Below the pieces are notes generated by a model, which did not search any database, was not told the DNA's origin, and was given only the letters and a program-made list of their open reading frames with translations. The position numbers and the translations under genes are program-made. A stretch of 64,000 nucleotides of DNA from Bacteroidia bacterium (GTDB lineage: Bacteria; Bacteroidota; Bacteroidia; Bacteroidales; F082), in contig JAJTAY010000013.1 in assembly GCA_021287165.1 (NCBI GenBank), positions 1 through 64,000 of the forward strand, written 5' to 3'. Within the stretch, counting starts at the first letter, position 1. The number at the start of each line of letters is the position of its first letter. This document shows, in pieces, positions 1 through 8,037 of the stretch.

Positions 1-75
1 GCGAAGAGCGGGGAGGGATTGCCCGGGCTTGATTTTTGCTCCACTTTTTATCAGGAAAAAGTGGAAAAGAGCATA

Positions 76-209
76 TTCTGCATTGAAGACTTTATTTTCC
101 AGCGAAGTTCTGAAACCTTCTTTCGGAATATATGCAGTCCGACGCAAGCACCCGATGCCATCAGTATAACGATTCCCTGTTTTTCTACTTAATCAAAGCA
201 ACCAAATTC
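76..209 (+). repeat. Dispersed repeat, copy A (about 134 bp)
   Basis: Aligns almost without gaps to 3986-4120; by hand count about 23 differences over 135 positions, roughly 83% identity. The most conserved parts are the TTTTCCAGCG block, CCTTCTTTCGGAAT, AGCACCCGAT and the terminal CTTAATCAAAGCAACCAAATT. Both copies are open in the same relative frame, but neither translation resembles a known family to me. Nature unknown. Confidence 0.8.
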
Positions 210-234
210 AAAATTCAAAATTCAAAATTCAAAA
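207..234. repeat. TTCAAAA heptamer tandem repeat (4 copies)
   Basis: Four perfect head-to-tail TTCAAAA units directly after dispersed repeat copy A. Related arrays lie at 7715-7735 and 22094-22121, both also outside genes. Confidence 0.85.
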
Positions 235-330
235 TTTGCGGATTCAGGATTGGGTTTTTAACTCCTTGACTCCCTCCGGGCGTGGTCGTATGTATTATAA
301 ATGATGATGAACAGTGATCGATGAAGACCG

Positions 331-350
331 ACCCGTCAGGGACGAAATAT
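331..350. repeat. CCCGTCAGGGACGAAAT palindromic element, copy 1
   Basis: Contains CCC-GTCA-GGG followed by ACGAAATAT. The same core is found at 467-486, where the arms are one base longer on each side (GTCCC/GGGAC). The arms can form a small hairpin with a 4-nt loop. Looks like a REP-type intergenic element. Confidence 0.65.
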
Positions 351-466
351 CGGTAAAATCGAACGGTGAACGGTGATGGGTAATGGGTAATCAGTAATCG
401 GTGAACCACCAAACACCGAACAAAGAACACCAAACAAAGAACCCCAAACCCCAAACTTCAAACCGA

Positions 467-486
467 GTCCCGTCAGGGACGAAACA
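467..486. repeat. GTCCCGTCAGGGACGAAAC palindromic element, copy 2
   Basis: Perfect 5-bp arms GTCCC/GGGAC around GTCA, then GAAACAT. It matches the element at 331-350 with one difference in the arm and one in the tail. Confidence 0.65.
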
Positions 487-553
487 TCACCACCCCTAAA
501 CAAAGAACAAAGAACAAATAAACAAAACAAACCCCTCCAAACCAACTAAATAA

Positions 554-892
554 CTAAATAACCTTAGCCTTGAATCCTTTGCTGAGCAGCAGCTCGAGCA
601 CCTTTTGACGGAAGTCGCCCTGGATGAGAATTTCGCCGTCCTTGGCCGTGCCGCCAACGCCGCAGGCCGTTTTAAGCATTTTGCCCAATGCAGCCAGATC
701 GTCATCGCTGCCCTGAAATCCGGTCACGAGGGTTACCTTTTTACCGCCTCTTTGCTTTTTATCGAGGCTTATGCGCAGTTGTTGCTTGTCAGGCGTCGGG
801 GTTTCTACGGCTTCGTCCGCCTGCAATTGCTTCAAGTAATCCGGATTGGTGGAGTAAACGATGGGGGAGTTTGAATGCTTTGATTTCTTCAT
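554..892 (-). CDS. yciH: SUI1/YciH-family translation initiation factor
   Basis: A 112-residue protein of the bacterial SUI1 (eIF1-like) family, thought to influence start-codon selection on the 30S subunit. The N-terminal 35 residues are poorly conserved (an IVYSTNPDY motif near residue 11 is usual in Bacteroidota members). The SUI1 domain fills the rest, with the basic DKKQRGGKKVTLVTGF segment and the GVGGTAKDGEILIQGD segment typical of the family. The ATG at 892 is favoured because it keeps the IVYSTNP motif. The start lies inside the 3' end of the upstream lipid-kinase frame, a same-strand overlap of 104 nt, so the two are probably co-transcribed. Family assignment is secure; the cellular role is inferred. 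Confidence 0.9.
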   Translation of the reverse strand: MKKSKHSNSPIVYSTNPDYLKQLQADEAVETPTPDKQQLRISLDKKQRGGKKVTLVTGFQGSDDDLAALGKMLKTACGVGGTAKDGEILIQGDFRQKVLELLLSKGFKAKVI

Positions 893-1781
893 CGGAGGTA
901 AACTTAGGGATGATGACGTTCAGGCTCGAGGGCACGATATCGAACTGCAGATTTTGCGAAATTTTCACAGGCTCTCCGTCCACATTGACCACGCGGTTTT
1001 TGTCGCGTTCCATCAACACACTTTTCGCTTTGATGATTTCTACGTGTTTCGAAAGGTGTATCATATTGAGGAAAAGCAGGTTAAGTACTATGGGCATCTC
1101 GAAAATCGGAGGTTTGCGCACAATGCACACATCCATCAGTCCGTCGTTGAGTTTGGCTTCGGGGGCTATGGTGGTGTTGTAGCCAAACTGATTCGAGTTG
1201 GCCATGGTGATGAAGAGCGCTTCCGTTTCGATGGTTTGGGTGCCGTCGATGGTGAGTCTGTACTTCTTGGGTTTGTAGGAGGGGTAGCGCTGCGCCACGA
1301 TGCGGAAGTAGCCCAGAAAACCCCTGTCGGGGTCGTTGGCAAAATGCTTGGCCACCAGTGCATCGAAGCCCACGCCGGCAAGGCTTACAAACACCTCTTT
1401 GTTGTTGATCAAACCAGTATCGATGCGGCTTGCCTGGCCTTTGACAAGCAATTGCAGGGCGCGCTGCTGGTTGATGGGGATTCTGAGGTGGCGCGCCAGT
1501 CCGTTGCCCGAACCAGCCGGTATGATACCCAGGGTAGCATCGGTACCAATAAGGCATCGCGCCACCTCGTTGATGGTGCCATCGCCGCCTACAGCAACGA
1601 TGAGGCTTGTGCCGGCTTTAACGGCCTCGGTGGCCAGCTGGCTGGCATGACCGGGTTTTGTGGTAAAAATAACCTCCCAGGAAAAATCCTTGTCCGGCAA
1701 AACGCGACTGATCAGGTTGGGTAACTCATCCTTGCTGCCATGTCCCGCATGCGGATTGACAATAAACCTGATCGTTTTCAT
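789..1781 (-). CDS. Diacylglycerol/lipid kinase family protein, YegS-like, with suspect C-terminus
   Basis: About 330 residues. This family phosphorylates diacylglycerol or related lipids with ATP. The catalytic domain carries the NPHAG motif (residues 9-13), GGDGT (65-69) and GSGNGLAR (90-97). ATG 1781 is preferred over the GTG (1808) and ATG (1805) upstream, because a TAnnTTTG-type box at 1813-1820 would place the transcript start close to those codons. The family normally ends just after the IIP of the last strand. Here a 38-residue tail follows that is simply another frame of yciH. A TAA (904-906) sits directly after that point one frame away, next to a GGG run (907-909 on the plus strand), so one missing base would explain the tail. 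Substrate unknown. Confidence 0.85.
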   Translation of the reverse strand: MKTIRFIVNPHAGHGSKDELPNLISRVLPDKDFSWEVIFTTKPGHASQLATEAVKAGTSLIVAVGGDGTINEVARCLIGTDATLGIIPAGSGNGLARHLRIPINQQRALQLLVKGQASRIDTGLINNKEVFVSLAGVGFDALVAKHFANDPDRGFLGYFRIVAQRYPSYKPKKYRLTIDGTQTIETEALFITMANSNQFGYNTTIAPEAKLNDGLMDVCIVRKPPIFEMPIVLNLLFLNMIHLSKHVEIIKAKSVLMERDKNRVVNVDGEPVKISQNLQFDIVPSSLNVIIPKFTSDEEIKAFKLPHRLLHQSGLLEAIAGGRSRRNPDA

Positions 1782-1812
1782 TTTGTTGGCGGGATTTTGC
1801 GACATCACGCGG

Positions 1813-1820
1813 CAAAAGTA
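1813..1820 (-). promoter_or_regulatory. -7 box (TACTTTTG) for the lipid kinase gene
   Basis: Reads TACTTTTG on the minus strand, matching TAnnTTTG, 31 nt before the chosen start. No clear -33 element was found. Confidence 0.4.
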
Positions 1821-1838
1821 ATCAAAAGCGGCCTGTGC

Positions 1839-3764
1839 TCAGGGATGCAGCCTGTTGGTCAGCATACGGTTGCGGAATTGTTGAATTACAGCCTGTTGAA
1901 ACCTCCAGGCTTCATTGGCCGTTTGCCGATCAGAAGTATCCGCCTGAGGATCATTGTCCAGCTTTATCCATTCGAGCGGCCCTTCGTCGGTACTGATGAG
2001 CAAATGCTTTCTCCAAATGAGTTTATACTGCCCGTTGAGGTAGTTCGCGGCATAAGGCAGGTCGTTGGTGTCGAGCAGGTTGCGTCCGAAGGAAAATACC
2101 GCAAAGCTGGTGTCGCAAGCCGCCGCAAGGGTAGGCAGGATATCCACATGCTGGGCGTATTCGTCCATGCGTGAGGCCATTTGTTGTCCGGGCAAATAGA
2201 AAGCCAGGGGCACCGAATAAACCCCTAAAACATAGTTGTTGTCGCCGGCCTGGCTTTGTTCGGGGGTGTGATCGGCAGTGATCACAAACACCGTGCGCTC
2301 AAACCAATCCTGCTTTTTGGCCAGCTCAAAAAATTGCTTTAGCGAATAATCCACATAGGCCATGGTGGCTTCCAGAGGCGTCCGGGCTTGCGGAAAACTG
2401 TGCTCGAATGCCTCCGGAATTCGGTAAGGATGGTGACTGCTCAGGGTGAACAGTGCCGCTGCAAAAGGCTCAAGAAAATTATTGAGTTGCCCGATGGTGT
2501 ATTGCAGGAATGGAAGGTCGTAAATGCCCCAGCGCCCGTCAAAATCCTTGTCGTTATTGTATTCGCTGCGGCCAAAATAATGATCGAAGCCGGCAACGCG
2601 CGAAAAAGCGTCGAAGCCCATGGTGCCGTTGTTTCCGCCATGAAAAAAGGCTGTAGTATAACCTCTTCTTTTCAGAACTGTTCCCAAACCTTCAATCCGG
2701 TTGGTCGAAAAGGGCGAGCTGGGATAGTCTATGTCCATCAGGCTGGGGATGCCTGCCAGAATGGAGGGAAGGGCTTCGATGGAACGCTTTCCGTTGGCAA
2801 TACCATTGAAAGTGATGCATTGCGACAGCAAGGAGTCGAGAAAGGGCGTGATACCCCGGCCTTTGTGGCTGTAAAAGTCGATGTAGTCGCTGCCAAAACT
2901 CTCCAGAATGAGGATGAAGAAATTCGGCTTGCGTGCTAAAGGTCTGATGCCCGGCCTGTTGATGCTTTGACTCAGCTTAACGGGATCGAAAATGCTGTTC
3001 AGCTCCTGTTCTTCAAAGGCATAATAGGGCTTAACGGGTTTTTTGCCAAAAGCTTTGATCATGCTGAAGGGCGAGTTGATGAGCAGCGGAACGTTACGGC
3101 TGGCGGCAGTTTGTGCAGCATTGAGCATGCTCACCGGCTTAAGCTGCAAACCGCCCCTGCCTGCTATCACCGCCAATGCAACAAAAAACAACAGGGCAAG
3201 CATCTGCAATGATGCAAAGCTCCAGGTATGGGGTTTTTTGGTCTTTTTATCTGGGAACGATCCGCGTTTTAACCATCCGTTCATCAGCCAGATGATGAAG
3301 AAAAATATCAGCCACTGATACCAGAAGTCGGTAACAAACTGCCACAACAGCCTGCCGTTGTTTTCATTGGTGTTGAAAAAGAATTCGTAAACCTCGCTGG
3401 TAATGCGTTTGGCGGTATAGCGAAACAAAATCACATCCACCAGATTGAGGCTTAGTGCCAAACCATTGATCACCACAAACAAAATGCGTACAAAGCGATC
3501 GTAGCTTTTTCTAAGAACGAAAGAAGCCGGAAAAAAGTAGAGCAACAAAACCGGCAGGTTGACAAGGCCTATAACCACCAGGTCGTATCGCAATCCCTTG
3601 TAAAACAGCTGTACTAATGCTCCAATGTCTTCAATTTCAAAAGCTTTGGCGTTTACAAGGTAAAACTCCAGCCTTGTCAGGGCAAACAACAAAACCAGCA
3701 AAAAGATCCAGCCTGTAAACCTCCACGACCTGCGCCCAACCCACGCTGCTGCTTCACGTAACAT
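1839..3764 (-). CDS. LTA synthase family membrane phosphotransferase/sulfatase
   Basis: 641 residues. About five membrane segments fill residues 17-35, 60-80, 92-112, 148-162 and 185-203, then an extracytoplasmic alkaline-phosphatase-fold domain. Visible active-site elements are the metal-binding LESFG (Glu288), the nucleophile segment NGKRS (Ser328 is the candidate; Thr in Gram-positive LtaS) and TADHTPE near residue 500. In Gram-positives the family transfers glycerol phosphate from phosphatidylglycerol; in Gram-negatives related MdoB/EptA/Cpt proteins decorate glycans or lipid A. The acceptor cannot be told from sequence. The ATG at 3764 has a well-spaced Bacteroidota promoter just upstream. 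The stop is 58 nt before the lipid-kinase start. Confidence 0.88.
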   Translation of the reverse strand: MLREAAAWVGRRSWRFTGWIFLLVLLFALTRLEFYLVNAKAFEIEDIGALVQLFYKGLRYDLVVIGLVNLPVLLLYFFPASFVLRKSYDRFVRILFVVINGLALSLNLVDVILFRYTAKRITSEVYEFFFNTNENNGRLLWQFVTDFWYQWLIFFFIIWLMNGWLKRGSFPDKKTKKPHTWSFASLQMLALLFFVALAVIAGRGGLQLKPVSMLNAAQTAASRNVPLLINSPFSMIKAFGKKPVKPYYAFEEQELNSIFDPVKLSQSINRPGIRPLARKPNFFILILESFGSDYIDFYSHKGRGITPFLDSLLSQCITFNGIANGKRSIEALPSILAGIPSLMDIDYPSSPFSTNRIEGLGTVLKRRGYTTAFFHGGNNGTMGFDAFSRVAGFDHYFGRSEYNNDKDFDGRWGIYDLPFLQYTIGQLNNFLEPFAAALFTLSSHHPYRIPEAFEHSFPQARTPLEATMAYVDYSLKQFFELAKKQDWFERTVFVITADHTPEQSQAGDNNYVLGVYSVPLAFYLPGQQMASRMDEYAQHVDILPTLAAACDTSFAVFSFGRNLLDTNDLPYAANYLNGQYKLIWRKHLLISTDEGPLEWIKLDNDPQADTSDRQTANEAWRFQQAVIQQFRNRMLTNRLHP

Positions 3765-3795
3765 CTCTCAATGTTAATTTATGAATAAAAAAATG

Positions 3796-3827
3796 CAAAT
3801 TTAAGTTTAAACCTGGTTAGCGGCCAA
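3796..3827 (-). promoter_or_regulatory. Bacteroidota-type promoter for the LTA-synthase-like gene
   Basis: On the minus strand TTG (3825-3827), 21 bp, then TAAATTTG (3796-3803). It fits TTTG-N19-21-TAnnTTTG and predicts a leader of about 25 nt to the ATG at 3764. Confidence 0.6.
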
Positions 3828-3985
3828 TCAGACATATTCAATGTTTTACCGGTGTACTATGGGTTTGGATGACACCTTAAACAATTTTGCAACCAGTGAG
3901 CGCAATGGATGAGCTTATGGACAAGAGCGGGAATAATTTGGCTGTTTGCCTTTACCAGACACTACGGAAAATTGGTAAAATAACA

Positions 3986-4120
3986 TTCCGCTTTAAAGGC
4001 CATATTTTCCAGCGCAGTTCTATAACCTTCTTTCGGAATGAATGCAGTCTGTCGAAAGCACCCGATACCAAACACTATAACCATTCTTCGTTTTTCTGCT
4101 TAATCAAAGCAACCAAATTC
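3986..4120 (+). repeat. Dispersed repeat, copy B (about 135 bp)
   Basis: Near-gapless match to 76-209 on the same strand, about 83% identity by hand count. The strongest block is the last 27 bases. In this copy the sequence after the end differs (no TTCAAAA array), which fixes the right boundary of the shared unit at about 4120. Confidence 0.8.
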
Positions 4121-4287
4121 GCGATTTTAAAGAAGCCGGAAACATCACTTTATTCATGCCTTCTACCTGAACTTTTGCAGCCTGTTGGCGGGGAGGGAGG
4201 CACGGGCGCGGAATACGGTTGCAATATCCATTTGCAATCGAGACTGCAGTTTAAAATGCATTATGATTCTCCAATCCCCATAAGCCC

Positions 4288-4295
4288 TATTTTTG
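4288..4295 (+). promoter_or_regulatory. -7 box (TATTTTTG) for the HAD-M23-aminotransferase operon
   Basis: TATTTTTG matches TAnnTTTG and lies 21 nt before the ATG at 4316, which decides the start of the HAD gene. No convincing -33 box. Confidence 0.5.
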
Positions 4296-4315
4296 CCGCT
4301 GGTAATACTTTTTCA

Positions 4316-4822
4316 ATGCCATTTTACAACAAAGCTGTTCCAGGAATAAAAGCTTTCGTCTTCGATTGGGGCGATACCGTGATGCGCGACTTCTATCTGC
4401 CCGGTCCTATGTCGTTGTGGGACAAGGCAGAGTGGGTGCCGGGTGCCGAAACGGCACTCGACTTTTTGTCGCATCGCTACACCTGTATCATAGCAACGGG
4501 AGCTGCACATTCCGATGTGTCCGAAATGAAGAAAGCCCTTGCCCGCGTGGGCGCCGATCAATATTTCAGCCGTTTTTATTCGCGTTTCGAAATAGGCTAC
4601 GACAAGCCGGATGTGCGTTTCTTCCAGACGGTGCTGAGGCTTTCGGGCTTTCAACCCGAGGAGACGGTCATGGTAGGCAATCTCTACGAAAAGGACATCA
4701 TCGGTGCCAAAAATGCCGGAATGACTACAATCTGGTTCAACGAAGCTGGACTGCAGGGCGATTTTCCGCTGGCCGATTTCATTATCAGCGACCTGGCTTT
4801 ACTCACCAAAATGGGATTCTGA
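4316..4822 (+). CDS. HAD-superfamily hydrolase, DWGDT subtype
   Basis: 168 residues from the ATG at 4316. Probable cytoplasmic phosphatase of the haloacid dehalogenase superfamily. Motif I reads FVFDWGDT (Asp17, the nucleophile). The residue two places on, normally the acid/base Asp, is Gly, with an Asp one further along. Motif II is IATGAA, the motif III Lys is in the YDKPD segment, and motif IV is the GNLYEKDIIGAKNAG segment. The frame is open far upstream, but only this start leaves a normal HAD N-terminus and agrees with the -7 box. Its stop overlaps the next start (TGATG). Substrate unknown. Confidence 0.82.
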   Translation: MPFYNKAVPGIKAFVFDWGDTVMRDFYLPGPMSLWDKAEWVPGAETALDFLSHRYTCIIATGAAHSDVSEMKKALARVGADQYFSRFYSRFEIGYDKPDVRFFQTVLRLSGFQPEETVMVGNLYEKDIIGAKNAGMTTIWFNEAGLQGDFPLADFIISDLALLTKMGF

Positions 4823-6531
4823 TGCGAGTAGTCATCATACTGGCCTTTTCTTGTTCCTTTCTATATGCTGCCCTGGCGCAATCGCCCCAGGCATACCGCA
4901 TGCCGATGGATCTTCCGATGCATCTATCCGGAACTTTTGGCGAGTTTCGTACCGACCATTTCCACTCAGGCATCGACCTGCGCACTGCCGGCATTGAAGG
5001 CTATCCTGTTTATGCCATAGCCGACGGTTTTGTGAGCCGCATTGCCGTTTCTCCCGTCGGTTTTGGCAAAGCCGTTTACCTCAATCATCCTGCCACGGGC
5101 CATACTTCGGTGTATGCACATCTGCAGCGTTTTGCGCCACCCATCGACAAATACGTCCGCGACGAACAATACCGTCAGGAACGGTTTGCCGTCAACCTCA
5201 CACCCGACGAACGCCTTTTACCTGTCAAAAAAGGCATGATCATTGGCTATAGCGGCAACTCGGGCAGTTCGGGCGGACCACACCTGCACTTCGAAATACG
5301 CGACGCCGCCACCCAGCAAATCCTCAACCCGCTGGCCTTTGGCTTCGCAGTGCGCGATACCCAGGCACCGGTAATCACCCGTCTGGCGGTATACCCCGAG
5401 TCGGGAAGCGCAAGGGTCAATGGCAAAAGCACGCCTTTGTTTATCAATCCCTCGCAAGTGCGTGGGCGCTACCAACTCCCCGAAAATGCCATTGTGCAGG
5501 CAGCCGGCCCTGTATCCTTTGGCATCGGCGCCTGGGATCAGTCGCAGGGCTCTGTAGGACGCAATGGTTTCTACAGCCTCGAGATATTGATCGACAGTCT
5601 CCCGTTTTTCACCTTTAAAGCCGACCGCTTTTCATTCGACGACACACGTTATGTGAACAGCCTCACCGACTACGGTTACAATTTTCGAAACAAAAGCCGT
5701 ATCGTCCGTACCAAACGCGACCCTTTCAATAAATTACGTTTTCTGACCCGTTACCACCAGGCCGAAGGGATTTTTACGCCACAGCCCGGTAAAACGCATG
5801 CAGTGATTGCCATAGTGTCCGATTTTTCGGGCAACCGTGCCGAGCTCAGATTTAAGCTTCAGGGAGCTGAGGCAGCCATTGAAGCTGCACCCGACACCAC
5901 CCTGCAAGGCCCTTGGTTGCGCGCCGGTCGCCAGCATGTGTTAAACGGCAAAGGCTTCACCGTAACCATACCGGAGGACGCGCTCTACAGGGACGAAAAC
6001 ATTGCAGTTGCAACCAAAGCATCCAAGAACCACTTCAGCGACCAGCTCATTGTTGGCAAGGGCGAAATTCCCCTCCATACGGCTGCCACCATCAGCATCG
6101 AACCCAATCCGACGAATGTTCCTAAGGACAGATTGCTGCTGGTCAGGCTCGAGGAAGGGAAAGAACCTGTTGCGCTTAACAGCACTTTCGAAAACGGACG
6201 CGTCAGGGCTACTTCGCGCGTGCTGGGAGCCTTTGCCATAATGGCCGACACTATTCCTCCCACATTGCGACCACTAAACTTTGCGGCCGGTCGATTGCAC
6301 GACACCCTGAAAACCCTCAGGGTGGAGGTAAAGGACAATTTCTCCGGTATTGCCTCCATACGTCCCACCCTCAACGACCGCTGGATCTTGATGGATCACG
6401 ACCCCAAGAATAATTTGCTGATCTACCAAATAGACGACAGGATGCATAAAGGAAGCAATACGCTGCGCATCGTAGTTACCGATAATGCAGGCAATCGCCG
6501 GACGCTGCAGATGCAAATTCAAAAACCATAA
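4822..6531 (+). CDS. M23 family (LytM) metallopeptidase, exported
   Basis: 569 residues. A signal peptide ends near residue 19 (ALAQ). A LytM/M23 zinc peptidase domain follows at about residues 30-175, with ligands His48 and Asp52 (HSGIDLR) and His154/His156 in the GGPHLHFE motif. Such enzymes cut peptide cross-links in peptidoglycan. Residues 180-569 look like beta-rich immunoglobulin-type modules (repeated DTxAPxI and DNFSGI phrases), probably for substrate or wall binding. The ATG overlaps the stop of the HAD gene and gives a clean signal peptide; the longer open frame from 4366 is not used. The stop is 3 nt before the start of the aminotransferase gene. Confidence 0.92.
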   Translation: MRVVIILAFSCSFLYAALAQSPQAYRMPMDLPMHLSGTFGEFRTDHFHSGIDLRTAGIEGYPVYAIADGFVSRIAVSPVGFGKAVYLNHPATGHTSVYAHLQRFAPPIDKYVRDEQYRQERFAVNLTPDERLLPVKKGMIIGYSGNSGSSGGPHLHFEIRDAATQQILNPLAFGFAVRDTQAPVITRLAVYPESGSARVNGKSTPLFINPSQVRGRYQLPENAIVQAAGPVSFGIGAWDQSQGSVGRNGFYSLEILIDSLPFFTFKADRFSFDDTRYVNSLTDYGYNFRNKSRIVRTKRDPFNKLRFLTRYHQAEGIFTPQPGKTHAVIAIVSDFSGNRAELRFKLQGAEAAIEAAPDTTLQGPWLRAGRQHVLNGKGFTVTIPEDALYRDENIAVATKASKNHFSDQLIVGKGEIPLHTAATISIEPNPTNVPKDRLLLVRLEEGKEPVALNSTFENGRVRATSRVLGAFAIMADTIPPTLRPLNFAAGRLHDTLKTLRVEVKDNFSGIASIRPTLNDRWILMDHDPKNNLLIYQIDDRMHKGSNTLRIVVTDNAGNRRTLQMQIQKP

Positions 6532-6534
6532 GCG

Positions 6535-7700
6535 ATGAACAAATACGATTTCAACGCTCTGCCCGACCGCTCCGGCACGGCATCCATCAACACGACCTTA
6601 CCGAAAAATATTTTGGGAAAAAGGGTTTGCTGCCTTTCTGGGTAGCCGATATGGATTTCGAAACGCCCGCGTTTGTGCGCGAAGCCGTGATGCAGCGTGC
6701 GCAAAACCCCGTTTACGGCTACACCTTCAGGGACGATCGTTTTTACGACGCCATCATCGGCTGGATGCAGCGTCGTCATGGCTGGAAGGTGGAAAAAGAC
6801 TGGATCGTCTTTACCCCGGGCGTTGTGCCTGCCCTCAACCTTGCTGTGCTGGCCTTCACCGAACCCGGACAAGGCATCATAGTGCAGCCTCCGGTCTATT
6901 TCCCATTTTTCGGCGCGGTTGCCGATCATGGCCGCGAGCTAATTCATAATCAGCTCATTACCAACGAAAAGGAATACGTCATAAACTATGATGAACTCGA
7001 AACGCTGGCGGCCGAAGCTCAATTGCTGATGCTTTGCAATCCGCACAACCCGGTCGGGCGAAGCTGGAGAAAGGATGAGCTCGAAAGGCTGGCCAACATT
7101 TGCGAAAGAAACAATCTGATGGTCATCAGCGACGAAATTCACGCCGACCTGGTGCTTCCGGGATACAGGCACAACGTTTTCGCCGCCCTGGATGAGGAAA
7201 CGGCGCAGCGCACCATCACCCTGCATGCGCCCAGCAAGACCTTCAACCTTGCCGGCCTCAACACTGCCTTCGCCATCATCCCCTCCGAAGCGCTCCGTAA
7301 GCGTTTCGAACATCAAATCGAAAAACTTCATCTGGGACTGGGCAACCTTTTTGGCTTTGAAGCTTTAATAGCGGCTTTCAATAAAGGGGATGAGTGGTTG
7401 GACCAACTGCGCGGTTATCTGGCTGAGAATGTCATCTTTACCAAGGAATTCCTTGCTGAGCATTTGCCGGAAATATACATCTACCCAACGGAAGCTACCT
7501 ACCTGATATGGCTCGATTTTTCGCACTGGAGGCTTTCTGATGAGGAGTTTCGAAGGAAAATGATTGACGAAGCCGGACTGGCCTTGAGTCGCGGTGCCGA
7601 TTTTGGCCCCGGTGGGGAAGGCTTTATGCGGCTCAATGTGGCTTGTCCGAAATCGATGCTCGTTGAAGGGCTGCAGCGTCTGGCGAAAGCGTTTGGGTGA
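6535..7700 (+). CDS. PatB/MalY-type PLP C-S lyase/aminotransferase, apparent -1 frameshift near 6590
   Basis: A fold-type I PLP enzyme of the PatB/MalY (cystathionine beta-lyase/aminotransferase) group, about 388 residues if repaired. The ATG at 6535 begins MNKYDFNALPDRSGTASI, which is the normal N-terminus. The following residues (HDLTEKYFGKKG, then LLPFWVADMDF) are in another frame from 6591, so one base appears missing after 6590, in an AA that should probably be AAA. As written, the first frame stops at TAG 6643, and the main frame could start only at TTG 6627, losing about 30 residues. The rest is intact: CNPHNPVGR, SDEIHADL and the PLP lysine in APSKTFNLAG. Third gene of the HAD-M23 operon. 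Confidence 0.85.
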
Positions 7701-7714
7701 GGGGAAAATGAAGA

Positions 7715-7735
7715 TTCAAAATTCAAAATTCAAGA
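7715..7735. repeat. TTCAAAA/TTCAAGA heptamer array (3 units)
   Basis: TTCAAAA, TTCAAAA, TTCAAGA. The 25 bp at 7713-7737 are identical to 22092-22116, where the same array follows uvrA. Confidence 0.8.
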
Positions 7736-7925
7736 TTGCTTGTATAACTAATGTCCCTTTCCAACCTTACAATGAAATAGACCAATTCCGCCCACAAAAA
7801 AATAATCACCAGCTACAACGAGAACTGCTAAGACAATCTGTTCTTGTTATTGATCAAAAGATCTGGCTTTTTGCCTGAATATTCGCCAATTTCAAAGCGC
7901 TGGATCTGTTCTATGATATTCGTGT

Positions 7926-7957
7926 AAAAAAAAGCACCTCAGTGATCTGAAGTGCTT
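7926..7957 (-). terminator. Rho-independent terminator of the surface-protein operon
   Basis: On the minus strand AAGCAC-TTCA ... TGAG-GTGCTT followed by a run of T (7926-7933). It lies about 80 nt past the stop of the 959-residue gene. Confidence 0.8.
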
Positions 7958-8037
7958 ATCCGGAAGATGATTTAAATTGAATTTCTGGCCTACTGAGAAG
8001 CTATTGACATTGATTTTATTCTTTGAGGTATGGCAAA

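Larger units (their letters stand above)
1..553. other. Low-complexity intergenic region at the left edge
   Basis: No convincing gene. From about 1 to 192 the plus strand is open in one frame and ends in TAA (190-192), so a coding tail from beyond the edge cannot be excluded, but its 3' part is a dispersed repeat. Next come four copies of a TTCAAAA heptamer (207-234), two copies of a short palindrome (around 331 and 467), and stretches of drifting short repeats (GGTAATGG-like near 375-400; CAAAGAACA-like near 420-450 and 495-530). The short open frames here look like low-complexity artefacts. Confidence 0.7.
3828..4315. other. Intergenic region carrying dispersed repeat copy B
   Basis: An open frame runs from 3887 into the HAD gene, but its first 143 codons have no protein-like conservation and include repeat copy B. 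I therefore treat this stretch as non-coding. A TAnnTTTG box at 4288-4295 sits just before the HAD start. Confidence 0.7.
7701..8037. other. Intergenic region between convergent genes
   Basis: Contains a three-unit TTCAAAA-type array just after the aminotransferase stop and a strong minus-strand terminator at 7926-7957. Otherwise I see nothing that looks coding. Confidence 0.7.

Noticed and set aside
861-1724. 287-codon plus-strand frame opposite the lipid kinase
   Set aside because: Antisense shadow of a recognised gene; no motifs.
3887-4315. N-terminal extension of the HAD frame (143 codons)
   Set aside because: Contains the dispersed repeat and lacks protein-like features; a -7 box and a normal HAD start lie at 4288 and 4316.
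4366-4821. Long open frame leading into the M23 peptidase
   Set aside because: It is another frame of the HAD gene; the signal peptide begins at ATG 4822.
7594-7878. 95-codon frame after the aminotransferase
   Set aside because: Starts inside the aminotransferase, runs through a TTCAAAA array; no protein-like character.
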